Source: Candidatus Rokuibacteriota bacterium (GTDB taxonomy: Bacteria; Methylomirabilota; Methylomirabilia; Rokubacteriales; CSP1-6). Taken from it: a DNA stretch of 64,000 bases. A program made the translations under genes and the position numbers. The notes under the pieces are model-generated. The model searched no databases. It was not told the origin of the DNA and was given only the letters and a program-made list of their open reading frames with translations. Of this stretch, positions 1-8,151 are shown piece by piece. The stretch's first letter is position 1. Each line of letters starts with the position of its first letter. The stretch is taken from positions 116,214 to 180,213 of the forward strand of contig QHTE01000044.1 in the NCBI GenBank assembly GCA_003220685.1, given 5' to 3'.

Positions 1-1
1 G

Positions 2-1558
2 AGCGTCGAGTACATCAACGTGCGCCACGAGCAGGCCGCGGCCTTCATGGCCGACGGCCTGGCGCGCGTCACCGATCGTCCCGGCGTCTGCCTGGTCACG
101 AGCGGTCCCGGCGCCACGAATCTCATCACCGGCGTGGCCGCGGCCCATGTCGCCCATTCGCCGGTCGTGGTCCTCGTCGGCGGCATCGCGCTCGACCACT
201 ATCAGAAGGACGCCTTCCAGGAGCTCGACCTGGTCGGCATGTTCCGGCCGGTGACGAAACAGGCGATCCAGATCACCAAGGCGGAGCGCATTCCCGAGCT
301 CCTGCGGGGCGCGCTCCGCGCGGCCATGAGCGGCCGCCCGGGCCCGGTGTTCGTCGAGATCCCGCGCGACGTGCTGAGCGCCAAGCTGCCACCGCCGGCG
401 GCGCTGGCGCCGGAAGCCTACCGCGTCACCCACGCGCAACCGCCCCACGCGAACGCCGTTCGTGAGGCCGCGCGACGACTGCGGCAGGCCGAGCGGCCGC
501 TCTTGATCGTCGGCGGCGGGGCGAGCCGCGCCGGCGCCAACGAGCTGGTCGTTGAGCTGAGCGATCGCTACGGGATCCCGATGATCACCGCGTACGGTCG
601 CAACGACGCCGTGCCCAACGCGCATCCGTTGTACCTGGGCCCGCTCGGGCGCGCCGGCGCGCCCGAGGCGGCCGCCGCGTGCCGTCGAGCGGACACGATC
701 GTGGCCGTCGGCTCACGCCTGGCGCAGTTCACGAGCCAGTTCGACGACCGCTACATCCGCCCGGGCGCGGCGCTCATCCAGATCGACATCGAGGCGCGCG
801 ACATCGGACGCTACTACCCCGTGGCCGTCGGCATTCACGCCGACGCGCGCGAAACGTGTCAAGCCCTGCTGAGTGCCCTGGCCCAGGACGGCGGGCCTGC
901 GCGTAATCAGGCCTGGCTGAAGGAAGCCGAAACGTTGCGTGCCGAGCGTCAGGCGCGGCTCGCGGCCGAGGAGCAGCTCGTGGCCAGGCCGATGAAGCCG
1001 CAGCGCGTGTACGCGGAGCTCCGCCGCGTGCTCCCGTCCGAGACGATCGTGGCGCTGGACGCGGGAGCCTCGCCCGCCTACGGATACGACCGCCTCAGCT
1101 TCGCGCGGCCGCGGACGTTCCTGACGCCGCTCGATCTCGGCAGCCTGGGCTTCGCGTTCCCCGTCGCGCTGGGCGCGAAGCTCGGTCGCCCCGACGCGCC
1201 GGTGGTCGCGATCCACGGGGACGGCGGCTATCTGATGAACGCGCAGGAGCTCGAAACCGCGGTCCGCCACGGCATCGGCGTTCTGACGATCGTCATGAAC
1301 AACAACTGCTGGGGATCGGAGAAGGCGTACCAGAAGCACTTCTACGGCGGCCGCTACATCGGCTGCGACATCGGCAATCCCCGCTACGATCAGCTCGCCC
1401 GCCTCTTCGGCGCCGGCGGTTACTACGTCGAGCACCCCGATCAGGTCGGCGACACCGTCAAGAAAGCGCTGGCCGAGAACGCCGCGGCGGTCATCGAGAT
1501 CCCGATCGATCCCGACGAGTTCCCCACCCCGGTCGCCGCCATCCGCCGCCCCGAGTAG
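2..1558 (+). CDS. Thiamine-diphosphate-dependent enzyme, acetolactate synthase-like (5' truncated)
   Basis: Reading is open from base 2, so the start lies outside the window and about 40-60 N-terminal residues are probably missing. The visible part keeps the family hallmarks: the catalytic-glutamate segment RHEQAAAFMADGLAR, then TSGPGATNL, a central DHS-like domain, and the C-terminal ThDP/Mg motif GDGGY followed about 25 residues later by NN. The family includes acetolactate synthase, oxalyl-CoA decarboxylase, glyoxylate carboligase and sulfoacetaldehyde acetyltransferase. The substrate cannot be read here, and no regulatory subunit gene follows. It is separated from the convergent VOC gene by 186 GC-rich bases in which I see no clear feature. 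Confidence 0.9.
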   Translation, partial: SVEYINVRHEQAAAFMADGLARVTDRPGVCLVTSGPGATNLITGVAAAHVAHSPVVVLVGGIALDHYQKDAFQELDLVGMFRPVTKQAIQITKAERIPELLRGALRAAMSGRPGPVFVEIPRDVLSAKLPPPAALAPEAYRVTHAQPPHANAVREAARRLRQAERPLLIVGGGASRAGANELVVELSDRYGIPMITAYGRNDAVPNAHPLYLGPLGRAGAPEAAAACRRADTIVAVGSRLAQFTSQFDDRYIRPGAALIQIDIEARDIGRYYPVAVGIHADARETCQALLSALAQDGGPARNQAWLKEAETLRAERQARLAAEEQLVARPMKPQRVYAELRRVLPSETIVALDAGASPAYGYDRLSFARPRTFLTPLDLGSLGFAFPVALGAKLGRPDAPVVAIHGDGGYLMNAQELETAVRHGIGVLTIVMNNNCWGSEKAYQKHFYGGRYIGCDIGNPRYDQLARLFGAGGYYVEHPDQVGDTVKKALAENAAAVIEIPIDPDEFPTPVAAIRRPE

Positions 1559-1744
1559 ATTCACCGCGAAGCCGCCGGCAGTGGAGTGCGGACAGCGAGC
1601 GGCGGAGTGGGCCCCCCTCGTCCCGCGCGCGGCGCGAAGCGCTGCGAATCGGGCGAGCGGGTGACGAGACGCTCGCGGGGCCGCGCACCCCGGCGCCAGG
1701 CCCCGTCCGCCTCACGCGAGACGAAGCGACGAGGCTAGAAGCGA

Positions 1745-2494
1745 CTAGTAGCGGCTGATGTGAAGGTTGACGCCGTGGCTGGAGCTTGGTTGCACGGTGA
1801 CCTCACCGGTCCCGCGCAGCACGGAAGTCCCGGCGCGCGTGAACGCCTCGGTCAGTGCGGGAAAATCCTCGGCCAGCATCGAGAGCGCGACCAGCCCCGC
1901 GGTGCCGCCGACTTCCTCGGACGGCACCACCAGCAGCGCGCCGCGACCGACCGCCAGCATCGAGCGCGGGCCGCCGTTCATCGCGACCTCCTCGAGGCCG
2001 AAGAGCGAGCGCAGCACGTCGCTCGCGCGCCGGACGTCGGAGGCGCCGATCACGAGGCGCTTGAGCCGGAGCGGCGCCGGCACGTCGACTGCGCTCGCGG
2101 GCGCGGGCGTGGCGAGCTCCACGAGCACGCCGCAGCACGCGCGCGGATGCACGAACGCGATCTGTCCGGCGAGCCCGGCCCGCGGGGTCGCGTCGAGCAG
2201 CTCGACGCGCATCTCCTTGAGCGAGGTCAGCGTCTTGACGATGTCCGGCGTGTCGAAGCAGAGGTGATGGAGCCCCTCGCCCCGCCGCGCCAGGAAACGC
2301 CCGATGCCCGACGACGGATCCAGCGGCTCGAGCAGCTCGATCTCGCTCTCGCCGGCTCCGAGTAGCGCCGCGCGCACGTGCTGATCGGGGATCGTCGCCT
2401 CCTTGACGAGTGGGAGCCCCAGGGTGTCGCGGTAGAAGCGGTAGGCGTCCTCCAGTCGATTCACGACGATCCCGACGTGGTGAATGCGTCGCAT
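1745..2494 (-). CDS. VOC-superfamily protein, methylmalonyl-CoA epimerase-like, duplicated domain
   Basis: 249 aa. The N-terminal half (about 1-135) resembles methylmalonyl-CoA epimerase/glyoxalase: MRRIHHVGIVV carries the first metal His, followed by IELLEP, GEGLHHLCF and GVLVELA, which supply the expected Glu/His/Glu ligands. The second half (about 145-249) is a second VOC repeat without an obvious ligand set. The start is the ATG after a GAGGGGGG Shine-Dalgarno; longer in-frame starts would cross the upstream palindrome. It is last in a leftward series behind the aldo/keto reductase, with a 180-bp gap holding that palindrome. True epimerases are usually about 135-150 aa, so the substrate is uncertain. 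Confidence 0.85.
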   Translation of the reverse strand: MRRIHHVGIVVNRLEDAYRFYRDTLGLPLVKEATIPDQHVRAALLGAGESEIELLEPLDPSSGIGRFLARRGEGLHHLCFDTPDIVKTLTSLKEMRVELLDATPRAGLAGQIAFVHPRACCGVLVELATPAPASAVDVPAPLRLKRLVIGASDVRRASDVLRSLFGLEEVAMNGGPRSMLAVGRGALLVVPSEEVGGTAGLVALSMLAEDFPALTEAFTRAGTSVLRGTGEVTVQPSSSHGVNLHISRY

Positions 2495-2565
2495 CACGCG
2501 TCCCCCCTCAACGAATGAACGGCGCGACCTGGCGTGAGGACGCGTCGCGGATACGAACCCGGTGA

Positions 2566-2587
2566 TGATCACGCTCGAGCGTGATCA
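2566..2587. promoter_or_regulatory. Perfect 22-bp palindrome, candidate operator
   Basis: The half-site TGATCACGCTC is followed at once by its exact reverse complement, with no loop. It lies between the aldo/keto reductase stop and the VOC start, about 70 bp upstream of that start. There is no T-tract on either side, which argues against an intrinsic terminator. A dimeric-regulator site is an inference from symmetry and place. Confidence 0.5.
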
Positions 2588-2674
2588 CCCGTTCACCGTA
2601 CCCGAGGCGGTTGCCCTCCGCAATGTTTTGCGACGCGTCCCGGGCGCGTCCTCTCGTCCGACTCGGGGACGGGA

Positions 2675-3808
2675 TCAGCCGGCGGCCGCGCTGAAGAGGC
2701 GCTGGAATTGTTTCCAGGCCATCGGGGCGAGCGCGCCGACCGTCGCGTTCTCATCGACGTGGGCCGGCGTCTTCATCCCGACGAGCGCCGTGCCGACGCC
2801 CGGGGTCGAGCGGACGAACTGGACCGCCCGCTGTGCGTCGGTGGTGAGCCCCGGGATATACTCCGCCATCACCGGCGGCAGGCGCACGAGCTGGCCCTGG
2901 TGGAGCGCGGCCGAGGCCATCACGGAGACGCCGAGCTCTCGCGCCGCCTCGAGCGCCGGTACCATACGGTTCTTCACGCTCTGAGTGGCCCGCGTGAAGG
3001 CTTCGGTCATCCCGAGGTTGTACGGCAGCTGGATGACCTTGAAGTGGTGATCGGCTCCGCCCACCTCCCGGGCCATCGCGACGAGCTCCGGGAGCGAGAG
3101 ATAGCCTGGATCGCTCGGCTCCACGCGATAGCCGGTCCATGTCGCGGTGCCGTAGCGCGCGATGCTCCCCGCCGCGACCGCTTCCTCGAGCGCGCCGAAC
3201 GCCGCGCGCATGCGGACCAGGAGCTCGGCGCGATCGACCTCGCCGAGCTGCGTCTCGGGATTGTGGACGAGGTAGACGTCCAGGGTCTCGAGCCCGAGAT
3301 TGGCGCGGCTGCGGTCGATCTGGTCGCGGAGGTAGCGCGGCGTCATGCAGTGGGCGCCCTTCGCGACGTCTCCCGGCTTGATGATCCCCGTCTCGACGTA
3401 CGTCGCAGCGTAGTACGCGCGCGGATCGCGCGGCACCGCGCCGTCGAACGGAATGAACCCGCCCTTCGTCGCCACGACGACCTGGTCGCGCGTGATCACA
3501 CCCAGGCTGATCGCAGTGGCGAGCGCGGTCCTGATCGCGCGCTCGCTGCGCTGATGGCGGTAGTTCACCGCGGTGTCGAGCACGTTGACGCCGAGCTCCA
3601 GGGCCCGGACGATCGCGTCGTGATAGAGAACGTCGGTCGGGCCGTCCTCGGGGCCGAGGTAGGTGCCGAGGCCCAGCGTGGACGCCGAGCCGCCGCCGGC
3701 GAGCTCGCGGAAGTGGCTGGCCGCGACCCGCGCGGCGACCTTCTCCGCGTAGCGCCGCGTCCCCTCGACCGTCGCGCGGCCCGAGAGCAGCGTCCCGGCT
3801 CGTGTCAT
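2675..3808 (-). CDS. Aldo/keto reductase
   Basis: 377 aa, NAD(P)H-dependent carbonyl reductase fold. Visible family elements are LGLGTYLG near the N terminus, VLDTAVNY (catalytic Asp and Tyr), VVVATKGGF (catalytic Lys), VYLVHNPE (catalytic His) and a C-terminal cofactor segment TPGVGTALVGM. The ATG at 3806-3808 overlaps the copC-like stop as ATGA, so the two are translationally coupled. It is somewhat longer than typical 320-340 aa members, mainly through an N-terminal extension of about 40 residues. The substrate is unknown. Confidence 0.9.
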   Translation of the reverse strand: MTRAGTLLSGRATVEGTRRYAEKVAARVAASHFRELAGGGSASTLGLGTYLGPEDGPTDVLYHDAIVRALELGVNVLDTAVNYRHQRSERAIRTALATAISLGVITRDQVVVATKGGFIPFDGAVPRDPRAYYAATYVETGIIKPGDVAKGAHCMTPRYLRDQIDRSRANLGLETLDVYLVHNPETQLGEVDRAELLVRMRAAFGALEEAVAAGSIARYGTATWTGYRVEPSDPGYLSLPELVAMAREVGGADHHFKVIQLPYNLGMTEAFTRATQSVKNRMVPALEAARELGVSVMASAALHQGQLVRLPPVMAEYIPGLTTDAQRAVQFVRSTPGVGTALVGMKTPAHVDENATVGALAPMAWKQFQRLFSAAAG

Positions 3809-4179
3809 CGCGCGGTCTGGGGTGCGACGCGGAACGAGAACCGGCCGCTCACGATGTGACCGTCGGTCGACAGCACCTGCCACTCGACGCGCCAGGCGCC
3901 GGGCGCCAGGTCGGCGACGGTCGCGGTCAGGCGATCGGCCGCGCCCTCACCGACGAGCATCGTGACCGGCCGCGGCGTGCCGCGCTCGTCAAGCACGCGA
4001 ATGGTGGACAGCGGCTTCTCGATACGGTTGTTGAAGCGCAGCGAGATCCGCGGCGGCGCCTCGCTCAGGGTCGCGCCCGCGGCGGGCGACGACTCGAGAA
4101 GGAGCGAGTGGGCGGCGACCCCCGCCGCGGGCAGCAGCGCCAGCGCGGCGGCGCCCACCGCGAAGGCGGCGCGGGTCAG
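3805..4179 (-). CDS. CopC-domain secreted copper-binding protein (probable CTG start)
   Basis: 124 aa. A short signal peptide (TRAAFAVGAAALALLPAAG, cut near VAA-HS) leaves a mature N-terminal His, the usual first Cu(II) ligand of CopC. The mature part matches the CopC/YobA beta-sandwich: HSLLLESSPAAGATL, ISLRFNNRIE, and a closing STDGHIVSGRFSFRV. No ATG, GTG or TTG sits at a sensible place before the signal peptide. The CTG at 4177-4179 overlaps the GNAT stop as CTGA, mirroring the ATGA/GTGA couplings of its neighbours, so I infer a CTG start. There is no CopD partner. Confidence 0.8.
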   Translation of the reverse strand: MTRAAFAVGAAALALLPAAGVAAHSLLLESSPAAGATLSEAPPRISLRFNNRIEKPLSTIRVLDERGTPRPVTMLVGEGAADRLTATVADLAPGAWRVEWQVLSTDGHIVSGRFSFRVAPQTAR

Positions 4180-5213
4180 CGCCAGTCGTCGAGCACGAGG
4201 TCTGCGGGGTCCTCGTAGTCCTCCTGCTTGCCCCGCTGCATCCGGATCATGGTGAAGTCGATCTGATATCCGCATTGGATGAGGACGTTGTACGCGACCC
4301 AGTAGCGAGCATACACGGGGAGGATCACCCGTTGCACGCCCAACTCCTGCCCGAACCCCTCGATGAGCGTCACGAACTGCTCGAGGTGCTCCGGCTTCCG
4401 CTGCGGCGGATCGATGGCGAGGAACTTCACGTACAGGGCGCCGGTCGGCGCCTCGCTGACGCCGGGCGAGTGGCAGATCGCGAAGCCGATGACGTCGCGG
4501 CCACGCTCGAGCAGTACCGTGTCGCCGAGCGCCAGGCCGTCGACGATCTCGATCTCCTTCGCGAGGTCCATGCCGCGGCACACCGCGTTGGTGATCCGGT
4601 GGATCCGCACGAGGGCGGCCTTCTTCTTCGCTTCCTCGAGCGTCGAGAACCGGCGCGCCGTCAACGGCGTCTTCACGGGGGCCTTCGCCAGCGCCGACAC
4701 GCGGGCCGGGCCGCGGTCGATCGCCCGGCTCATGATCGCGGTGAGCTGCTTGGGGCGGTATCCGAACTTGTGGTAGAGGTACAGGTGCTTCGGGCTCGTC
4801 GGATACGTCACGCAGCCGTGGAGCGTCGCCTTGTTCTCGTCGAAGAAGTCCTGCGCGGCCCGGATCAGCTGCTGGCCGATCGTCTGGTTGTGATAGTTCG
4901 TCAGCACGGCGACGGGCCCAAGCACGCCGACCGTGCCCCACGTGACGGCGAGCGCGGCGCCCACGATCTTCGAGCTGTCCTCCTCGGCGACGAAGCAGCC
5001 CCAAGGCTCCATGAGCCAGCGGTGGTGGACGTACTGCGCGCCGCCGAAGGCCTGGCGCGGGCGCGTGCCCAGCTGGCGCTCGAGGAAGTCGCCGAAGGTC
5101 TGCTCCATGACGTCGCGTACCTTCGACAGGTCGCCCTTGCGCACTCGACGGATTTGGACCTTGGGGAGCCGGCCCTGAGGGTCGAGCCCGGCGCGATCGA
5201 CGGTCGCCCTCAC
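4176..5213 (-). CDS. Tandem GNAT-fold acetyltransferase
   Basis: 345 aa, about twice the size of a single GNAT domain. The N-terminal domain (about 15-150) runs from IRRVRKGDLSKVRDVMEQTF to a coenzyme-A loop region around NQTIGQQLIRAAQDFF and LYHKFGY. The second half (about 195-330) has a weaker GNAT pattern, FAICHSPG, LYVKFLAIDPP and YNVLIQCGYQ. The GTG start overlaps the stop of the dehydrogenase upstream (GTGA). Substrate unknown; the genes on either side do not define one. Confidence 0.75.
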   Translation of the reverse strand: MRATVDRAGLDPQGRLPKVQIRRVRKGDLSKVRDVMEQTFGDFLERQLGTRPRQAFGGAQYVHHRWLMEPWGCFVAEEDSSKIVGAALAVTWGTVGVLGPVAVLTNYHNQTIGQQLIRAAQDFFDENKATLHGCVTYPTSPKHLYLYHKFGYRPKQLTAIMSRAIDRGPARVSALAKAPVKTPLTARRFSTLEEAKKKAALVRIHRITNAVCRGMDLAKEIEIVDGLALGDTVLLERGRDVIGFAICHSPGVSEAPTGALYVKFLAIDPPQRKPEHLEQFVTLIEGFGQELGVQRVILPVYARYWVAYNVLIQCGYQIDFTMIRMQRGKQEDYEDPADLVLDDWR

Positions 5214-6094
5214 TTCGAGAGACCCGCGAAGTCTTCCAGCAGCGTGATCACTCCCGAATGATCGAGCCCCCCGCGCCCCTTCACGCGGAGCGCGCTGAAC
5301 AGCTCCTGGACCACCGCCGTCGCCGGCAACGGCACGCCGAGGGCACGGGCCGATTCCATGATCAGCCCGAGGTCCTTGTAGTGCAGGTCGATCTTGAAGC
5401 CCGGGTTGTACGTGCCGGCGAGATAGTTCGGCTTTTTCTGATCGAGACACTTCGACCCGGCGAGCCCACCGGCGAGCGCGGTCAGGGTGAGCTCGCGGTC
5501 GAGCCCCGCCTTCTTCGCCAGGGTCAGCGCCTCGCCGAGCGCTGTCAGGTTGACCGCCACGATGATCTGGTTCGCCAGTTTCGTGAACCCGCCGGCGCCG
5601 AGCGGCCCGAGGTGCGTGATCGTCTTGCCCATCGCCTGGAGGATCGGCAGGACCTTGTCGAAGACTGCCTTGTCACCGCCGACCATGATCGAGAGCACGC
5701 CGTCGATCGCGCCCTTCTCGCCCCCGGAGACCGGCGCGTCGAGCATCTGCCCCGACTTCGCGGCGAGCGCCGCGCCGATCTTCTGCGAGACGAGCGGCGA
5801 AATCGTGGACATGTCCAGCAGGATCAGGCCGGGCCGCGCGCCCTCGATCACGCCGTCCCGGCCGAGCACGACCTGCTCGACGTCGGGCGAGTTGGGCAGC
5901 ATCGTGATCAGGACGTCGCACTGGGAGGCCACGTCGCGCGGCGCGGTGCCGACTTTTGCGCCGGCGGCTCTGATCTCGTCGACGGGCCCCCGGCTGCGGC
6001 TGTGGACGACCAGGGGGTAACCCGCCTTCAATAGATTCCGGGCCATCGGGCGTCCCATGATACCGAGTCCAATAAAACCAATCACTTGCGCCAT
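5210..6094 (-). CDS. NAD(P)-binding 6-phosphogluconate/3-hydroxyisobutyrate dehydrogenase-family protein
   Basis: 294 aa beta-hydroxyacid dehydrogenase. Rossmann motif FIGLGIMGRPMARNLL at the N terminus; substrate-binding DAPVSGGEKGA (about 120-130); catalytic-Lys helix GGFTKLANQIIVAVN (about 165-180); and a C-terminal KDLGLIMESARALGVPLP typical of tartronate-semialdehyde or glyoxylate/succinic-semialdehyde reductases. The ATG follows a GGGGGTCC ribosome site. It heads the leftward group with the GNAT, copC-like and aldo/keto reductase genes. It is the first of three such paralogues in the window; the exact hydroxyacid cannot be assigned. Confidence 0.88.
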   Translation of the reverse strand: MAQVIGFIGLGIMGRPMARNLLKAGYPLVVHSRSRGPVDEIRAAGAKVGTAPRDVASQCDVLITMLPNSPDVEQVVLGRDGVIEGARPGLILLDMSTISPLVSQKIGAALAAKSGQMLDAPVSGGEKGAIDGVLSIMVGGDKAVFDKVLPILQAMGKTITHLGPLGAGGFTKLANQIIVAVNLTALGEALTLAKKAGLDRELTLTALAGGLAGSKCLDQKKPNYLAGTYNPGFKIDLHYKDLGLIMESARALGVPLPATAVVQELFSALRVKGRGGLDHSGVITLLEDFAGLSK

Positions 6095-6201
6095 AGGACC
6101 CCCGTGATCCGTATCGAACGAAGCGACAACAAATAGCACACCGATGCGGAGACGGTCAAGAGATGACCGCCCGGAGGGGGCTGTGCGGACGCGCTATCGA
6201 G

Positions 6202-8151
6202 TTACGACTTCTTGCCCCAGAGGTCCTTGGCGAGCCAATCGAGGCCGAGGTCTCTGAGTGTCTTCGGCCAGGGCTTGCCGGTCTTGCGATCGAAGCCGAC
6301 CTCGGCGTACCAGGTGTCGAGCATCTTCTCCCACTGTGCCCGGATGGTCTGGCCCTTCGCGGGGCCGTCCACCGGCGTCGAGCCGTAACGGGCGGACGGA
6401 TACTCCAGGGCGCCGGTGTGGCCGCAGCGGAGGGCGGTCGCGCGATTGATGGCGGCCGTGCGGCGTCCGAAGCGCAGCGCCTCGTCGACGCTGAAGGTCC
6501 AGCCCGTCGCCGCCGACAGCGCGCGGCAGATGTTCTCGAGCCGGGTCCGCGACGTGAAGATGCAGATGCCGAGCGAATCCTCGAAGCCCCGCCGGCCGCG
6601 CAGCCCGGCGACGTACCTGGCGACCTGCTCGCCGTCGAACGGGTTGATCCGCGCGGGCTGGCCGACCTCAGTGGGATGCACGGGGTTGCCGGTCTCCATC
6701 GTCGCGGTGGACGAGGTACACGTGTCGAGCATCTCCTCCCACCGCGCGCGGTGATCGTGGCCCCGTGGGGTCGCGCCCTTCTCGATGTAGATGGCGCAGT
6801 CTTTTGCCGGGCCGCCGAGCTTCTCGGCGGCCCGCTTGACGCCCTCCGCGAGCACGTCGCCGAACCCTTCCCGCCGGCACACCATCTGGAGCAGGCGGTG
6901 GGCCCCCTTGATATCGCCCCACTTGAGCTCGAAGCCGAGCTGATCGCGGGTGATGTAACCCTTCTCCTGGCACTCCATGACCCAGCCGCACAGCCAGCCC
7001 CACTCGTTGACGTCGACACAGGCCCGATCGCATTCCGTATTGAGCCAGGCGACGCCGTCGCGGTCGGCGGCGCCGATCGCCCAGCCGCATCCGGACCAGC
7101 CCTCGTACTCGGGCTCGTCGACGATCTGGCCCTTCTTGTCCCCGTGACGGATCACCGACATGTGGCAGTGGTGCATGCCGCAGGCGTTGCACTGGTGGCC
7201 GCGATGGTCGAAGTTCTCGCGGAGCTTCGGCGCCTCCCACGCGCTCATGTCGGCGCCGGCCACGTTCGACGTCAGGTTCGTCGTGTAGTTCTTGATCGGC
7301 AGGGCGCCCATCTTCGACAGGTTCACGACGCCGGGCAGGGTGCCGTACTCGTAGAGCGAGCGCGCCGAGGCGTCGGTCTGCAGATCGTGGGACATGTCCT
7401 CAGCCGCCTGCATCAAGCCGCGCGGGTCCGCGGCGCGCAGCGCCTTCGTGCCCTTGACGATCGCGACCGCCTTGAGCCGCTTCTTGCCCATCACGGCGCC
7501 GCAGCCGTTCTTGGAGGCGACGTGGCCGAAATCGCCCTGAATCGCGGCGAACTTCACGAGGTTCTCGCCGGCCGGGCCGATCGAGTAGACCGAGAGCTGG
7601 TGGCCGACGAGCCCGGTCTCGCGGTAGAGCGCGTTCTGGGTTTCCCACGTGTCCAGCCCGACCAGCGACTTGGCGTCGCGAAGCTCGACGACGTCGTCGT
7701 TGATGTAGAGGTAGACCCAGCCCTTCGACTGCCCCTGGATGACGATCGCGTCGTAGCCGCAATATTTGAGGTTGGTGCCGAAGAACCCGTTGGCCTGGGT
7801 CGAGGTCGGGCCGTTGGTGCCCGGACCGATCGTGCACACGGTGAGCCCGCCGGTGCCCCACACCGGAAGGCCCGCGAGCGGACCGGTGCCCAGCACGAGC
7901 CGGTTGTCGGGATGGTCCCACGCGACATTCTTCTTGCCGCCCTTCGCCGCGGTCTCGCGATAGAGGATCATCGCGCCGAGACCGACGCCGCCGAGCTCGG
8001 CCCGCATCCTCTCCGGGCCCCACGGCTCGGCCCAGCACTTGCCACGCGTGAGGTCGACGCGCAGGAGGTTGCCGGCGAAGGCGCCGGGGCGAGCGGTCGT
8101 CGCGGTCTTCGACTTGGATTGCTTGGGCGCGGTCGCGGTCGCTGGAGTCAT
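6202..8151 (-). CDS. Tungsten/molybdenum aldehyde:ferredoxin oxidoreductase, catalytic subunit (AorB-like)
   Basis: 649 aa, normal AOR size. N-terminal pterin-binding domain GNLLRVDLTRGKCWAEPW with GGVGLGAMILY and WDHPDNRLVLGTGPLAG; middle and C-terminal domains carry EYEGWSGCGW, DSLGICIFTSRT (fourth cluster Cys) and RFGRRTAAINRA. The first three iron-sulfur Cys occur as CNACGMHHC, that is CX2CX4C, one residue wider than the usual CX2CX3C. The first 20 residues are a low-complexity extension. ATGA overlap with the FAD subunit and the adjoining polyferredoxin match the AorABC complex of Aromatoleum aromaticum, which oxidises aldehydes to acids with NAD or viologen. The physiological aldehyde is unknown. 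Confidence 0.9.
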   Translation of the reverse strand: MTPATATAPKQSKSKTATTARPGAFAGNLLRVDLTRGKCWAEPWGPERMRAELGGVGLGAMILYRETAAKGGKKNVAWDHPDNRLVLGTGPLAGLPVWGTGGLTVCTIGPGTNGPTSTQANGFFGTNLKYCGYDAIVIQGQSKGWVYLYINDDVVELRDAKSLVGLDTWETQNALYRETGLVGHQLSVYSIGPAGENLVKFAAIQGDFGHVASKNGCGAVMGKKRLKAVAIVKGTKALRAADPRGLMQAAEDMSHDLQTDASARSLYEYGTLPGVVNLSKMGALPIKNYTTNLTSNVAGADMSAWEAPKLRENFDHRGHQCNACGMHHCHMSVIRHGDKKGQIVDEPEYEGWSGCGWAIGAADRDGVAWLNTECDRACVDVNEWGWLCGWVMECQEKGYITRDQLGFELKWGDIKGAHRLLQMVCRREGFGDVLAEGVKRAAEKLGGPAKDCAIYIEKGATPRGHDHRARWEEMLDTCTSSTATMETGNPVHPTEVGQPARINPFDGEQVARYVAGLRGRRGFEDSLGICIFTSRTRLENICRALSAATGWTFSVDEALRFGRRTAAINRATALRCGHTGALEYPSARYGSTPVDGPAKGQTIRAQWEKMLDTWYAEVGFDRKTGKPWPKTLRDLGLDWLAKDLWGKKS

